Shown here in pieces: positions 1 to 7,769 of a stretch of DNA of 35,839 nucleotides. The stretch comes from a virus: the IMG/VR virus record IMGVR_UViG_3300025570_000048, positions 1 through 35,839 of that record; one strand, given 5' to 3'. The position numbers were made by a program, and so were the translations under genes. The notes beneath the pieces are model-generated. The model saw only the letters and a list, made by a program, of their open reading frames with translations, was not told the DNA's origin and searched no databases. How positions within the stretch are numbered: position 1 is the first letter of the stretch; each line of letters opens with the position of its first letter.

Positions 1-252
1 ACTCTTGACCCAACTTCAACTGACGACATGGCAATACTTGCCAAAATCCGCGCACGTGTTACTGCCGCAAATAAAAGATCTTTAAAACAACAACGTGTTT
101 GCGTTCGCGGCCGTAAGCCTATAACTAAAAAGACAATTACTAACTTCTGGACTGGCCACACAAGCACTGTTGGTTTTGACCACGGTGGCAATGTTGTTGG
201 TGGCCTTGCCAATGCTTCTTCACTTGATGTTTACATTTACGCGCGTCGTTAA
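1..252 (+). CDS. Unidentified basic protein, 3' end only
   Basis: The reading frame is open from the first base to the TAA at 250-252, so this is the C-terminal 83 residues of a gene that begins outside the window. The ATG at 28 is probably internal, because the codons before it stay open. The visible part is rich in Lys and Arg in its first half (motifs such as AANKRSLKQQR and VRGRKPITKK) and turns Gly-rich and uncharged near the end (GFDHGGNVVGGLA). That composition could suit a nucleic-acid-binding or virion protein, but I do not recognise a family. It is followed by a 14-base gap and the next gene on the same strand. Confidence 0.5.
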   Translation, partial: TLDPTSTDDMAILAKIRARVTAANKRSLKQQRVCVRGRKPITKKTITNFWTGHTSTVGFDHGGNVVGGLANASSLDVYIYARR

Positions 253-266
253 TTGGAAATTATATT

Positions 267-722
267 ATGAAAAATTTATTGAAAAATACTACATATTTGG
301 GTTCTCTTTCTATAGATGGCAAAAGGTTAAAGTTTTCACGTGCATTAAACATGGCACGCTGTAACGTTATTGCTATGGGCGACGTTGTCTATTTCATGTG
401 TATTAAAAACAAAATCCATAAAATAGGTATTGCTGGCGGTGAAACCGGCTGGGAAAGTCGGGTTAATATGTACAGTAAAGGTGAAACCGAAGGGGGTGAT
501 GCTACTAATCGCCGTATATTTAAAGAATTGCGCGAAATGTGCGAAACTAATATTGACATTTACGCAGTTTCCGCTCCTCGCCAAAAGATTGTATTGACAT
601 GTCCCATTAAAGGTGATATAATAGAACATTATGTACAAACTCATCGCGCAGTTGAACTCAGTTTAACTCAGCAGTATATCAAAAGCGGCGGGGAGTTAAG
701 ATTCTGCCGCCAACTCAACTAA
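267..722 (+). CDS. Possible GIY-YIG-like domain protein
   Basis: 151 residues. The segment around residues 40-70 has a strand pattern (VVYFMC, then IHKIGIAGG, then GWESRVNMY) resembling the start of the GIY-YIG nuclease fold as seen in some phage accessory proteins: an x-V-Y strand, a K-I-G strand and a downstream Arg. The classic GIY and YIG tripeptides are not both intact and I cannot point with certainty to the catalytic Glu, so a nuclease role is only a suggestion. The rest (the ATNRRIFKELREM helix and a mixed C-terminus) is unremarkable. A perfect sigma-70-type promoter lies inside its 3' third and probably serves the next gene rather than this one. Confidence 0.5.
   Translation: MKNLLKNTTYLGSLSIDGKRLKFSRALNMARCNVIAMGDVVYFMCIKNKIHKIGIAGGETGWESRVNMYSKGETEGGDATNRRIFKELREMCETNIDIYAVSAPRQKIVLTCPIKGDIIEHYVQTHRAVELSLTQQYIKSGGELRFCRQLN
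594..622 (+). promoter_or_regulatory. Sigma-70-type promoter inside a coding region
   Basis: TTGACA at 594-599, 17 bp, TATAAT at 617-622, followed by AG. It matches the TGATATAATAG form repeated before many genes here. It lies within the upstream coding sequence, 110 bases before the DUF1599-type gene at 733, and would start the modification-gene operon. Confidence 0.7.
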
Positions 723-732
723 GGAAACCACT

Positions 733-1200
733 ATGACTGAAAGATCATCAGTAAAAGTATTACAAGAATGCATTGAATTGCAGACCGCAAAGTCTCGTGA
801 TTATCAAAACGCTAAATCGACCGTTCGTCAAGCTGACTATTATCCGCATGGCGTAAATACCATTATGGATATTATTCATGCTAAAACCCTTCGTATACGT
901 TCTGTTATCGAAGCAATGGAAAATGATCCTGATTATAAACCTAACTTTGAGTCGATGGAAGATTCACTTAAAGACATGATTAACTATGCTTCGTTTGCAG
1001 TTGCTTATTCACGTGGTGAAGTTGACGGCCAGTCTACCGATCGCGATTTCTTAAACCGTCAACTTAATGCGCCTGTATCTGATTCTGAGCCGTCTACTCT
1101 TTTAAAACCATTTACTGATGAAGATATAGACGCTATGAATATGTTTCCAACGCATTCTTATGAAATTTTAAAAAATAACTGTGAAGAGCAGATGATATGA
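733..1200 (+). CDS. Nucleotide modification associated domain 1 (DUF1599) family protein
   Basis: 155 residues, helical throughout. The N-terminal part (LQECIELQTAKSRDYQNA) followed by a His/Asp-rich helix (IMDIIHAKTLRIRS) and an acidic helix (SMEDSLKDMINYASFA) resembles DUF1599, the domain named for its association with nucleotide-modification genes and thought to be related to all-alpha (MazG-like) NTP pyrophosphohydrolases. A role in trimming the dNTP pool, for example removing an unmodified dNTP, would fit, but this is inference from family and position. The start has a good Shine-Dalgarno (AAGGA). The stop overlaps the start of the dCMP-hydroxymethylase-like gene (ATGA at 1197-1200), so the two are translationally coupled. 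Confidence 0.6.
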   Translation: MTERSSVKVLQECIELQTAKSRDYQNAKSTVRQADYYPHGVNTIMDIIHAKTLRIRSVIEAMENDPDYKPNFESMEDSLKDMINYASFAVAYSRGEVDGQSTDRDFLNRQLNAPVSDSEPSTLLKPFTDEDIDAMNMFPTHSYEILKNNCEEQMI

Positions 1201-1943
1201 ATATAGATGACATACGCGACCATTTCGTTGATGAACTTGAATGGCACCAAGAAACAATTGATCGTGGTGGTAATAAGACGCTTGAAATGGTTGGTGCAAG
1301 TTTTATTGCTGACGATCCATGTATCTTCGGTACGCCTAATACTGAATACATTGACGCTGAGATCCGTTGGTATTTAACACAATCAACTAATGTTGGTACG
1401 CTTGCAAATATTTATGGCAAAACACCAGTTGCTTGGCAGGCAACCGCAAATCTTTATGGTGAAATAAACTCTAACTATGGCCATCTAATATTTGCTGAAA
1501 AGTTCCATAACCAATTCAAACAATGCTTAAATGAGTTAAAGGGTAATCCGTTTTCGCGTCGTGCTATCATGGTTTATAACCGTCCGTCTATTTGGATTGA
1601 ATATAACGAAAACTCTAAAAACGATTTCATATGTACTAATGCGGTATCATATTACATTCGTGATAATATGTTACAAGCTGTAGTTCAAATGAGAAGTAAT
1701 GATTGTTGGGCAGGTTATAGAAATGACTATGCGTGGCAAATGTACGTAATGGAATTGCTTAAAGACAATTATAATGAGTCAACTAATTCAGATATTAAAA
1801 TAGGCAACCTTCATTGGCAAGTACAAAATTTGCACGTCTATGAGAGAAACTTTTACTTAGTTGATCATTATAGTAAAACTGGTGAACACCATATATCAAA
1901 ATCTGATTACATATCAACGTATCCTAAAAGTGAGTATATCTAA
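1197..1943 (+). CDS. Thymidylate-synthase-family dCMP hydroxymethylase-like enzyme
   Basis: 248 residues, about the size of T4 gp42. The thymidylate synthase fold is clear: EIRWYL early, SRRAIM (phosphate-binding Arg pair), a nucleophilic Cys at 146 and MRSNDCWAGYRND, equivalent to the RSxDxFLGxPFN motif of ThyA. The Cys-to-Arg distance is 20, as in ThyA. The residue that is Asn in dUMP-specific ThyA (Asn177 in E. coli) is Asp177 here; in this family that Asn-to-Asp change marks dCMP-specific enzymes. I therefore infer transfer of a one-carbon unit from methylene-tetrahydrofolate to C5 of dCMP, giving hydroxymethyl-dCMP as in T4. dCMP methylation is an alternative. A separate true ThyA is encoded at 11339. 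Neighbours are DUF1599 and dCMP deaminase. Confidence 0.75.
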   Translation: MNIDDIRDHFVDELEWHQETIDRGGNKTLEMVGASFIADDPCIFGTPNTEYIDAEIRWYLTQSTNVGTLANIYGKTPVAWQATANLYGEINSNYGHLIFAEKFHNQFKQCLNELKGNPFSRRAIMVYNRPSIWIEYNENSKNDFICTNAVSYYIRDNMLQAVVQMRSNDCWAGYRNDYAWQMYVMELLKDNYNESTNSDIKIGNLHWQVQNLHVYERNFYLVDHYSKTGEHHISKSDYISTYPKSEYI

Positions 1944-2386
1944 TGAGCAGTCTTTGGAACGAACGGTTTCTAGCGTTAGCACGTGAAGTAAGCACTTGGT
2001 CCAAAGACCCATCAACTAAAATCGGAGCGGTTGCAGTACGTGACCGCCAGATTCTTTCGGTGGGTTATAACGGGTTCCCACGTGGAGTTGAAGACACTGC
2101 CGAACGTTTAAACAACCGTGAAACAAAATACAAATATGTAGTTCATGCAGAACAGAACCTTATATACAATGCTGTTAATAATGGCGTCAGTTTAAAGAAT
2201 TCTGCTTTATATGTTTGGGGACTACCCGTTTGTAGCGAATGTGCAAAGGGAGTTATTCAAGCAGGTTTCTCAAAAGTTTATTGGGCAACCGATTCTAATA
2301 AAACTATTGACAAACGATGGGAAGTATTATATAATAGTACTGTTGAAATGTTTAATGAAGTTGGAATAGAAGTATATGCCTTATAA
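1943..2386 (+). CDS. cd: dCMP deaminase
   Basis: 147 residues. A zinc-dependent cytidine deaminase-fold enzyme converting dCMP to dUMP for thymidylate synthesis. The zinc site is intact: His68-Ala-Glu70 (VVHAEQN) and Cys97/Cys100 (LPVCSEC). The N-terminal stretch (SKDPSTKIGAV, then GYNGFPRGV) is typical of phage and bacterial dCMP deaminases. The start overlaps the previous stop (TAATG at 1941). In this cluster it competes for dCMP with the hydroxymethylase-like enzyme, as Cd does in T4. The last third of the gene carries a perfect promoter (2307-2335) for the genes downstream. Confidence 0.93.
   Translation: MSSLWNERFLALAREVSTWSKDPSTKIGAVAVRDRQILSVGYNGFPRGVEDTAERLNNRETKYKYVVHAEQNLIYNAVNNGVSLKNSALYVWGLPVCSECAKGVIQAGFSKVYWATDSNKTIDKRWEVLYNSTVEMFNEVGIEVYAL
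2307..2335 (+). promoter_or_regulatory. Sigma-70-type promoter inside the dCMP deaminase gene
   Basis: TTGACA at 2307-2312, 17 bp, TATAAT at 2330-2335 followed by AG. It is 41 bases before the HAD phosphatase start and would give the sugar-activation genes their own transcript. Confidence 0.6.
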
Positions 2387-2726
2387 TGGAAACACTCTTG
2401 TAGTTGATTTTGATGATACGCTTTGCATACATCCACATGATGACAAGTCTAACATCGCTTGCGGTAAACCAAATTACGATCTTATAAGTGAAATTAATAG
2501 GCTCTTCGATAAGGGCTTTGACATATTCATATATACTGCACGCGGTCACTTCAGCGCCGACAATCGAGCTGACGCTGAACATAAATACCGTAATGTTATT
2601 GAAGTATGGCTAATGGAACATTCTGTTAGTTACACAAAGCTTTCGTTTGATAAGCCTTATGCAGTTTATTACATTGATGATAAAGCAATAAGGCCAGATG
2701 AACTATACTTATTGGAGAAGTTATGA
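2376..2726 (+). CDS. HAD-superfamily phosphatase
   Basis: 116 residues. HAD motif I is VVDFDDTLC (nucleophile and acid Asp pair), motif II is IYTARG, and the end carries motifs III and IV (SFDKPYAVYYIDDKA). It resembles the small capsule-biosynthesis-type or nucleotide-type HAD phosphatases found beside sugar nucleotidyltransferases. The substrate is unknown; a sugar phosphate fits the neighbours. The start at 2376 overlaps the dCMP deaminase end by 11 bases, and the stop overlaps the next start (TTATGATT at 2722). It is followed directly by the nucleotidyltransferase-kinase fusion, so the two are co-translated. Confidence 0.75.
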   Translation: MPYNGNTLVVDFDDTLCIHPHDDKSNIACGKPNYDLISEINRLFDKGFDIFIYTARGHFSADNRADAEHKYRNVIEVWLMEHSVSYTKLSFDKPYAVYYIDDKAIRPDELYLLEKL

Positions 2727-4249
2727 TTGGCATAATACCTGCTGCAGGTCGCGGCGTAAGATTCAAAGAACTTGGTAAACAATACAGTAAAACCATTTTA
2801 CCGTATAAAGAAGTACCTATCCTCATTCATCAAATTAAATGGCTAGAGGATTCTGGCTGTAACGATATTAGAGTTGTAGTAAACCATCAAGAAGAAACTG
2901 TACACGATATGTTGGCGATGTATGGAAAGACTCAAGTTAAAGTTGTACGTCAACAAGAACACAATGGTTTATCAGGTGCTATCTTTGCGGCTTTAAAACC
3001 AGAAGATAACGATTCGGTATTGATTGTCCTTGGTGATATTGTTGTTAAGTCGGATGCGTCTAAATATTTCAATGAAAACTTTGTGTCTGTCATTGAAGTA
3101 GAAGACTATGCTAGATGGTGTATGGTTCAAACATCAGCGAATAAGATTTCTACATTTATTGATAAACCTACGGAACGGCCTGATACCAATCTTGCTTTAA
3201 GCGGTGTATATCATATTCTCGATTCGGTTAACTTATATGAGTTATTACGTGAGCAATTGCAACATGAAGAAACTAAGATCGCAGGCGAATTTCAGTTAAG
3301 TGGTGTTTTACAATCAATTGCTGATTGGGATCATATGATAACTGTGTCACTTGGGCATATTGACTTTGGGACTCTTGAAGAATACTTAAGTAATCGTTCA
3401 GTTAAAAACTCAAGATCTTTTAATAATTTGTACGTCGATGATGTAACGGTTCGAAAGTCGTCTGAAACACATGGACAGAAATTAATAGAAGAATTCAATT
3501 GGTATAATAACTTGCCCATGGGACTTACATTAAACACGCCAAGAATGCTGTCACACGAGTTCTTTGATCCGCATCAATGCGTATGTTACGTAATGGAAAA
3601 GATATTGGCACCAACGTTCCGCGAAATATATTTGTTTCTTGATACTTCAACCGAAACTTGGAGAACAATCTTCAATTCATCGTTTAGGCTATTGAACAAG
3701 ATGGAGTCATATGGACAACCTAACAACTTTATGGACACGGTTGTTAAAAAGACGGTTTCACGGGTAAACGATATTAATCTTGCAATTAATCACGACATAA
3801 TAAACAAATTCATTATAACATTAGAAGACGCTGTTGCTAAACATGAGCATGTACCAACATTAATGCACGGCGACTTTTGCTTTAGCAATCTGATGTACGA
3901 TTTCAATTCTGACCGTGTTACTATGATAGATCCAAGAGGTCAGCTATTTGGCGATCATTATTACGAAGTAGCTAAGTTGATGCATTCAGCGGTATATAAT
4001 TATGATATCATTGATTCTGAACTCTATGTTAAAAACGGTAATGATGTTCGTTTGTATTCAAAGGGTAAAGAAGAGGTTGCGGCTGAGTTCATGCGCATTC
4101 TAAAGAATAATTACAGCGATGAAGATATTCGTTACATTAAGATTATTGTTGCCAGTTTGTTCTTAAGCATGATACCTTTACATTCGCACAGTAAAACTAA
4201 CCAAGAACAATATTATAAAATATTTAAAGATATCTATTTACATTTATAG
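2723..4249 (+). CDS. Bifunctional nucleotidyltransferase-kinase (NTP transferase + choline kinase/APH-like domain)
   Basis: 508 residues in two domains. Residues 1-230 form a sugar-phosphate nucleotidyltransferase domain: PAAGRGVRF (residues 6-14) followed by a Lys in QYSKTILPYKEVPIL, then VLGDIVV for the metal-binding Asp. Residues from about 240 to the end look like an aminoglycoside phosphotransferase/choline-kinase domain, with the catalytic loop HGDFCFSN (His382-Gly-Asp384 to Asn389) and the metal-binding motif MIDPRG (Asp403). Together they could phosphorylate a sugar or small alcohol and convert it to an NDP-activated donor. The gene sits between a HAD phosphatase and a glycosyltransferase, which suggests supply of an unusual donor for DNA glycosylation. 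The actual substrate cannot be read from the sequence. Confidence 0.75.
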   Translation: MIGIIPAAGRGVRFKELGKQYSKTILPYKEVPILIHQIKWLEDSGCNDIRVVVNHQEETVHDMLAMYGKTQVKVVRQQEHNGLSGAIFAALKPEDNDSVLIVLGDIVVKSDASKYFNENFVSVIEVEDYARWCMVQTSANKISTFIDKPTERPDTNLALSGVYHILDSVNLYELLREQLQHEETKIAGEFQLSGVLQSIADWDHMITVSLGHIDFGTLEEYLSNRSVKNSRSFNNLYVDDVTVRKSSETHGQKLIEEFNWYNNLPMGLTLNTPRMLSHEFFDPHQCVCYVMEKILAPTFREIYLFLDTSTETWRTIFNSSFRLLNKMESYGQPNNFMDTVVKKTVSRVNDINLAINHDIINKFIITLEDAVAKHEHVPTLMHGDFCFSNLMYDFNSDRVTMIDPRGQLFGDHYYEVAKLMHSAVYNYDIIDSELYVKNGNDVRLYSKGKEEVAAEFMRILKNNYSDEDIRYIKIIVASLFLSMIPLHSHSKTNQEQYYKIFKDIYLHL

Positions 4250-4265
4250 TAAAATTTGATATAAT
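4237..4265 (+). promoter_or_regulatory. Sigma-70-type promoter before the glycosyltransferase
   Basis: TTTACA at 4237-4242, 17 bp, TATAAT at 4260-4265 followed by AG. The -35 box overlaps the end of the preceding gene. A strong Shine-Dalgarno (AAGGGGGAA) follows, 8 bases from the ATG at 4295. Confidence 0.75.
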
Positions 4266-4294
4266 AGCTATCTAATCAACTAAGGGGGAACATT

Positions 4295-5539
4295 ATGGGT
4301 CGCACGTACGTGATCGGGAAGATCGGCAAGTCTATAAAATTTAAGCCTAGCACGTGGGGTGCTATCGGCGGAGATAATGAAGCACCCACACTATATCTTA
4401 AGTTAGCTGAACTTAATCCTGATGATACTTTTATCATGATAGGCAAAAGCGATCTTTATAAGATGCGTGGCTTGCCCACAAATCTTCATGATGCCTGGGC
4501 ACATTACACGAAAGGTGAATCTGATGCCATAGCGTTTATAACTAATCATCTGAAGAATACTAAGGTTGATGCTGGAATTATGGTAGCTGGTCCAACTGGC
4601 GACGTAAACTTTCAAGAAAGGATATACACTCTATCTTCGATTAAAGCAGGTAAACCACAACTAGCCAAAACTCTGTTTATGCACGAGAATTACAGCGGTC
4701 CTATTTATGATTATCTTAATGATAGCATGATACCTTGGATAATGATTAACAATGATCCGCGGTATTTAAAGCTTGGCCGAGATATGTTTAATATGCCAAA
4801 AGAAATACTTTCACAATACGATTCAGCTAAATTGTATCGTCACATATCTTCATATGAAGACCAAACTCTGTTAGTCGATCATCGAGTACAATATAAGTAT
4901 GCTGGTGTAGAAAAAGTCTTTCTTATTAATAAAGAATTGGTTAATATCGAAAAGACTAAGAAGTTTATGGTAGTTCTTAATGAAGGAAGTAATGGTGTTA
5001 GTTCGCGCTATAACAAGTTAAAAGAATATGTACTTGACCACGTTGAGGACGTTGATATTTATGGCAAATGGGATGAAGACACTGTAAAAGGCGATAAGCG
5101 CTTTAAAGGGTCGATTAAGTTTGAGGAACTGCAGCAGATGTTACCTGAGGTCAAATATTCCTTTATGATATCTATTCGAGACGGTTGGGTTACAATGAAA
5201 GTTTGGGAATTGATTAGCAATGGTATTATACCGTTCTTGCATCCAAATTATGACGACCAACACCATATTGCAGTACCCGAGTTTTTGAGACTTAGTAAAC
5301 CTGAAGAGTTACACGAGCGCATTGAGCAACTTGAAAACGACCCTGTCTTATATAATAAGATATTACAGGAATGCCAATATCTTATTACACCAGATGATAC
5401 AAGCGGCAAAGTATTATGCGATAAGATTACTAGTACAATAAATAACTATCGAAGCTCTACTACAGGAACCAAATCTTATGATGAAGTTCTTCAAGAAATA
5501 GCCGATGATAGTAATGATTTAACGCACTTCTTTGGATGA
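4295..5539 (+). CDS. Glycosyltransferase resembling T4 DNA beta-glucosyltransferase
   Basis: 414 residues, longer than T4 Bgt (351). The C-terminal half lines up by eye with T4 beta-glucosyltransferase: a strand plus SSRYNKLKEYV, then RFKGSI before the nucleotide-sugar site, then WVTMKVWELI followed by an acidic stretch ending DDQHHI, against FITLRVWETM and DTKHRI in T4. The Glu of the VWE motif (Glu305), which contacts UDP in Bgt, is conserved; the preceding Arg is Lys302. This suggests a GT-B enzyme adding a sugar to hydroxymethylcytosine in DNA. The donor may not be UDP-glucose, given the adjacent nucleotidyltransferase-kinase. The alternative is a glycosyltransferase acting on another target. 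It has its own promoter, and its stop overlaps the methyltransferase-like gene (ATGA). Confidence 0.65.
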   Translation: MGRTYVIGKIGKSIKFKPSTWGAIGGDNEAPTLYLKLAELNPDDTFIMIGKSDLYKMRGLPTNLHDAWAHYTKGESDAIAFITNHLKNTKVDAGIMVAGPTGDVNFQERIYTLSSIKAGKPQLAKTLFMHENYSGPIYDYLNDSMIPWIMINNDPRYLKLGRDMFNMPKEILSQYDSAKLYRHISSYEDQTLLVDHRVQYKYAGVEKVFLINKELVNIEKTKKFMVVLNEGSNGVSSRYNKLKEYVLDHVEDVDIYGKWDEDTVKGDKRFKGSIKFEELQQMLPEVKYSFMISIRDGWVTMKVWELISNGIIPFLHPNYDDQHHIAVPEFLRLSKPEELHERIEQLENDPVLYNKILQECQYLITPDDTSGKVLCDKITSTINNYRSSTTGTKSYDEVLQEIADDSNDLTHFFG

Positions 5540-6771
5540 TTAATAAAATGAAAAATGATTATAGTTGGGCCCCTCACATACCGCTTATTGGCGGCCTCCC
5601 ACTTGGCGCAGAAGCAGCACTAGGTAAAGCACCTAAATTTGTATCAAGTCTTGATGGGTTTTGGGCTAATGATAGTCTTTATATGAACCATCAGAACGAA
5701 ACGCTGTCTCGTGGAATAGACTACCGACCTTTAGACCCAGGCGAACGCAGTTTTGTTGAAAAGGTTAACATTGTTGTATCAACACCACCATGCGCAGGTT
5801 TATCACAATTGAATACTGGTAAAGCTAACTCTGCAGCAAAAGGTGCTGATGCCGAAAAGAATCAGTTTATGTACATCGCGGCTGAACAGGCAATGAAGTG
5901 TTATGATGCCGATGTAATCGTTGGCGAGAATGCTCCTGCGCTATATACAAATAAAGGAAAGCCAGTTGCGGATAAGCTTTTACAAATTGCACGTGATAAT
6001 GGGTATTCTTTCTCATTGTATAAAACAACTACCTCTTTACATGGTATTCCTCAGAATCGCGACCGTACGTTCTACACATTTTGGAAAGGCGATAAAGCAC
6101 CAATTCAATCATGGTTTAACGAATCACGTAAAAACTTCCCTGATTACTTGAAAGAAGTAACCAATGAAATGTCTCACCAAAGCGACATTATCAATGATAA
6201 AATCGGTACTGGCGAATCGTATTATAACTTCATTCAGTATAAGAACCCTGGCGAAAATCCTCGTGATATTGTGATTGCGAATAATTGCTCAACTGCATTC
6301 AATTATGTTAGGCGCGGTGGCTTCTTACAGGAAGCGATTGACTACTTTGAAGCGATTGATGATACAAAAGGCTTGCATTTAGCAACACATGCTAAAATGA
6401 AATTCTCTAAAGGCTTAGGCATTTGGGATGGTTCAACTCACGTATTCAATGAATGTATGAATGCATGTATCAGTCGTAACATGAATGATACAATTCATCC
6501 AGTGCATGACCGTTCAATGACTATTCGCGAAGCATTACATATGATGGGCTTTCCGCATAACTTCAGTCTCCCTGGTGGAAAACGTAGTGTACCGTTTATT
6601 GCTCAAAACGTTCCGGTATGTACTGCAGCGTCAATGGTCGGTGAAGCAGTTAAGTTTTTAAATGGCGAATTGGAATTATCTGATAGTGATTTTGTTAAAC
6701 AAAACAATCATCATCAACGAATAGATGCAGGCAATATTGCAACAAACACATTAGAACAATTCATTGCGTAA
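5536..6771 (+). CDS. DNA cytosine-C5 methyltransferase family protein
   Basis: 411 residues with C5-methyltransferase motifs in order: a variant motif I/II region (IGGLPLGAEAALG, then SLDGFWANDS), motif IV STPPCAGLSQ with the nucleophile Cys86, motif VI GENAPAL (Glu131-Asn132), motif VIII PQNRDRTFY, motif IX TIREALHMMGFP and a motif X-like QNVPVCTAASMVGEAV. Motif I lacks the usual DLFAGxGG form, so SAM binding may be altered. It could methylate phage DNA against restriction, or act as a modified member of the family within this modification block. The start at 5536 overlaps the previous stop; an in-frame ATG at 5548 is an alternative start. Confidence 0.8.
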   Translation: MINKMKNDYSWAPHIPLIGGLPLGAEAALGKAPKFVSSLDGFWANDSLYMNHQNETLSRGIDYRPLDPGERSFVEKVNIVVSTPPCAGLSQLNTGKANSAAKGADAEKNQFMYIAAEQAMKCYDADVIVGENAPALYTNKGKPVADKLLQIARDNGYSFSLYKTTTSLHGIPQNRDRTFYTFWKGDKAPIQSWFNESRKNFPDYLKEVTNEMSHQSDIINDKIGTGESYYNFIQYKNPGENPRDIVIANNCSTAFNYVRRGGFLQEAIDYFEAIDDTKGLHLATHAKMKFSKGLGIWDGSTHVFNECMNACISRNMNDTIHPVHDRSMTIREALHMMGFPHNFSLPGGKRSVPFIAQNVPVCTAASMVGEAVKFLNGELELSDSDFVKQNNHHQRIDAGNIATNTLEQFIA

Positions 6772-6775
6772 ACCA

Positions 6776-6804
6776 TTGACATCAATACAGAACTGTGATA
6801 TAAT
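6776..6804 (+). promoter_or_regulatory. Sigma-70-type promoter before the primase-like gene
   Basis: TTGACA at 6776-6781, 17 bp, TATAAT at 6799-6804, in the 56-base gap after the methyltransferase-like gene. A GGAG Shine-Dalgarno precedes the ATG at 6828. Confidence 0.85.
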
Positions 6805-6827
6805 TAATTGAATTGGAGTAATACACT

Positions 6828-7769
6828 ATGAAAATATCTTTAACTATATTTCAGTCTCTGTACGATAACAAAACTCATCGGCAGTTCACGGTTAGCGATT
6901 GGCCCGACTTCGTTGAGTTTTTATATACGCTATCTAAAAAACCGATAAAGTCAAAAACCGACGCAACACTGATTTCGCCTGCGGTATACAAGGAAGACCG
7001 TACTCGAAGTAATGATGCTGTTACGTGTTGGGGTGGTTGGGCAGCAATGGACGTTGACGCTCATGACTTTACAAATGAAGAACTTCAGGAAACGCTAAAA
7101 GCAAAATATGGTCAGTACTCATATGTATGTTATAGTACAGCAAGTTCATCAATTAAAACCCCTAAGTTCCGCTTAGTATTCAAACTCGACAAAAGAATAG
7201 AAAGTCAAAAGATTCGCCAGCTTTGGTATGCACTTAATACTGAAATTGGTGAACTAGGCGATCGTCAAACAAAAGACTTAAGCCGCATGTATTATATTCC
7301 AGCAACATATGATAATGCAAATAACTTTATCTTTCATAATGACGGTAACACTATTCCTACTGAAGAAATAATCAATAAACATCCGCTACCATCACGCAAA
7401 ACTGGTAAATCGTTTTTTGATAGAATGCCTGAGTCAATGCAAAAGATGTTTATTGAACATCGTAAAACTCAGCTGAGTAATACATCGTATAGGTGGAATA
7501 ACTATTCGGATTGTCCGTTTCTATCAAAAAGAATGCTTGACTCATACCGAGCTACTACCTATCAAAAAGATTCAGGAAGATACATAAAAATGTACGAAGT
7601 TATGGTGCATGTCGCATCAAATGCAATAAAGAAAGAATACCCAATAACTGGAGGAGAGATAGTAGATTTGTGTAAACAAATTGATATGGAAACTGGTAAC
7701 CGCTATGCAAAACGTGCATGGGATACCGAAGCAAACCGAGCAATTGAATATGCATATAGAAATAATTGA
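6828..7769 (+). CDS. Archaeo-eukaryotic primase (AEP)-like protein
   Basis: 313 residues. The N-terminal 160 residues look like the AEP/primpol fold of phage primases: a D-x-D metal motif in AAMDVDAHD (Asp75, Asp77), then YSTASSSIKTPKFRLVF, then RQTKDLSRMYYIPATY. The second motif usually contains a His (T-x-S-H type); here the position reads Ser/Ala, so activity or exact family is uncertain. The C-terminal half is basic and helical. It leads the replication cluster (UvsX, gp41) and may take the place of the T4 gp61 primase, which was not seen in this window. Confidence 0.55.
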   Translation: MKISLTIFQSLYDNKTHRQFTVSDWPDFVEFLYTLSKKPIKSKTDATLISPAVYKEDRTRSNDAVTCWGGWAAMDVDAHDFTNEELQETLKAKYGQYSYVCYSTASSSIKTPKFRLVFKLDKRIESQKIRQLWYALNTEIGELGDRQTKDLSRMYYIPATYDNANNFIFHNDGNTIPTEEIINKHPLPSRKTGKSFFDRMPESMQKMFIEHRKTQLSNTSYRWNNYSDCPFLSKRMLDSYRATTYQKDSGRYIKMYEVMVHVASNAIKKEYPITGGEIVDLCKQIDMETGNRYAKRAWDTEANRAIEYAYRNN

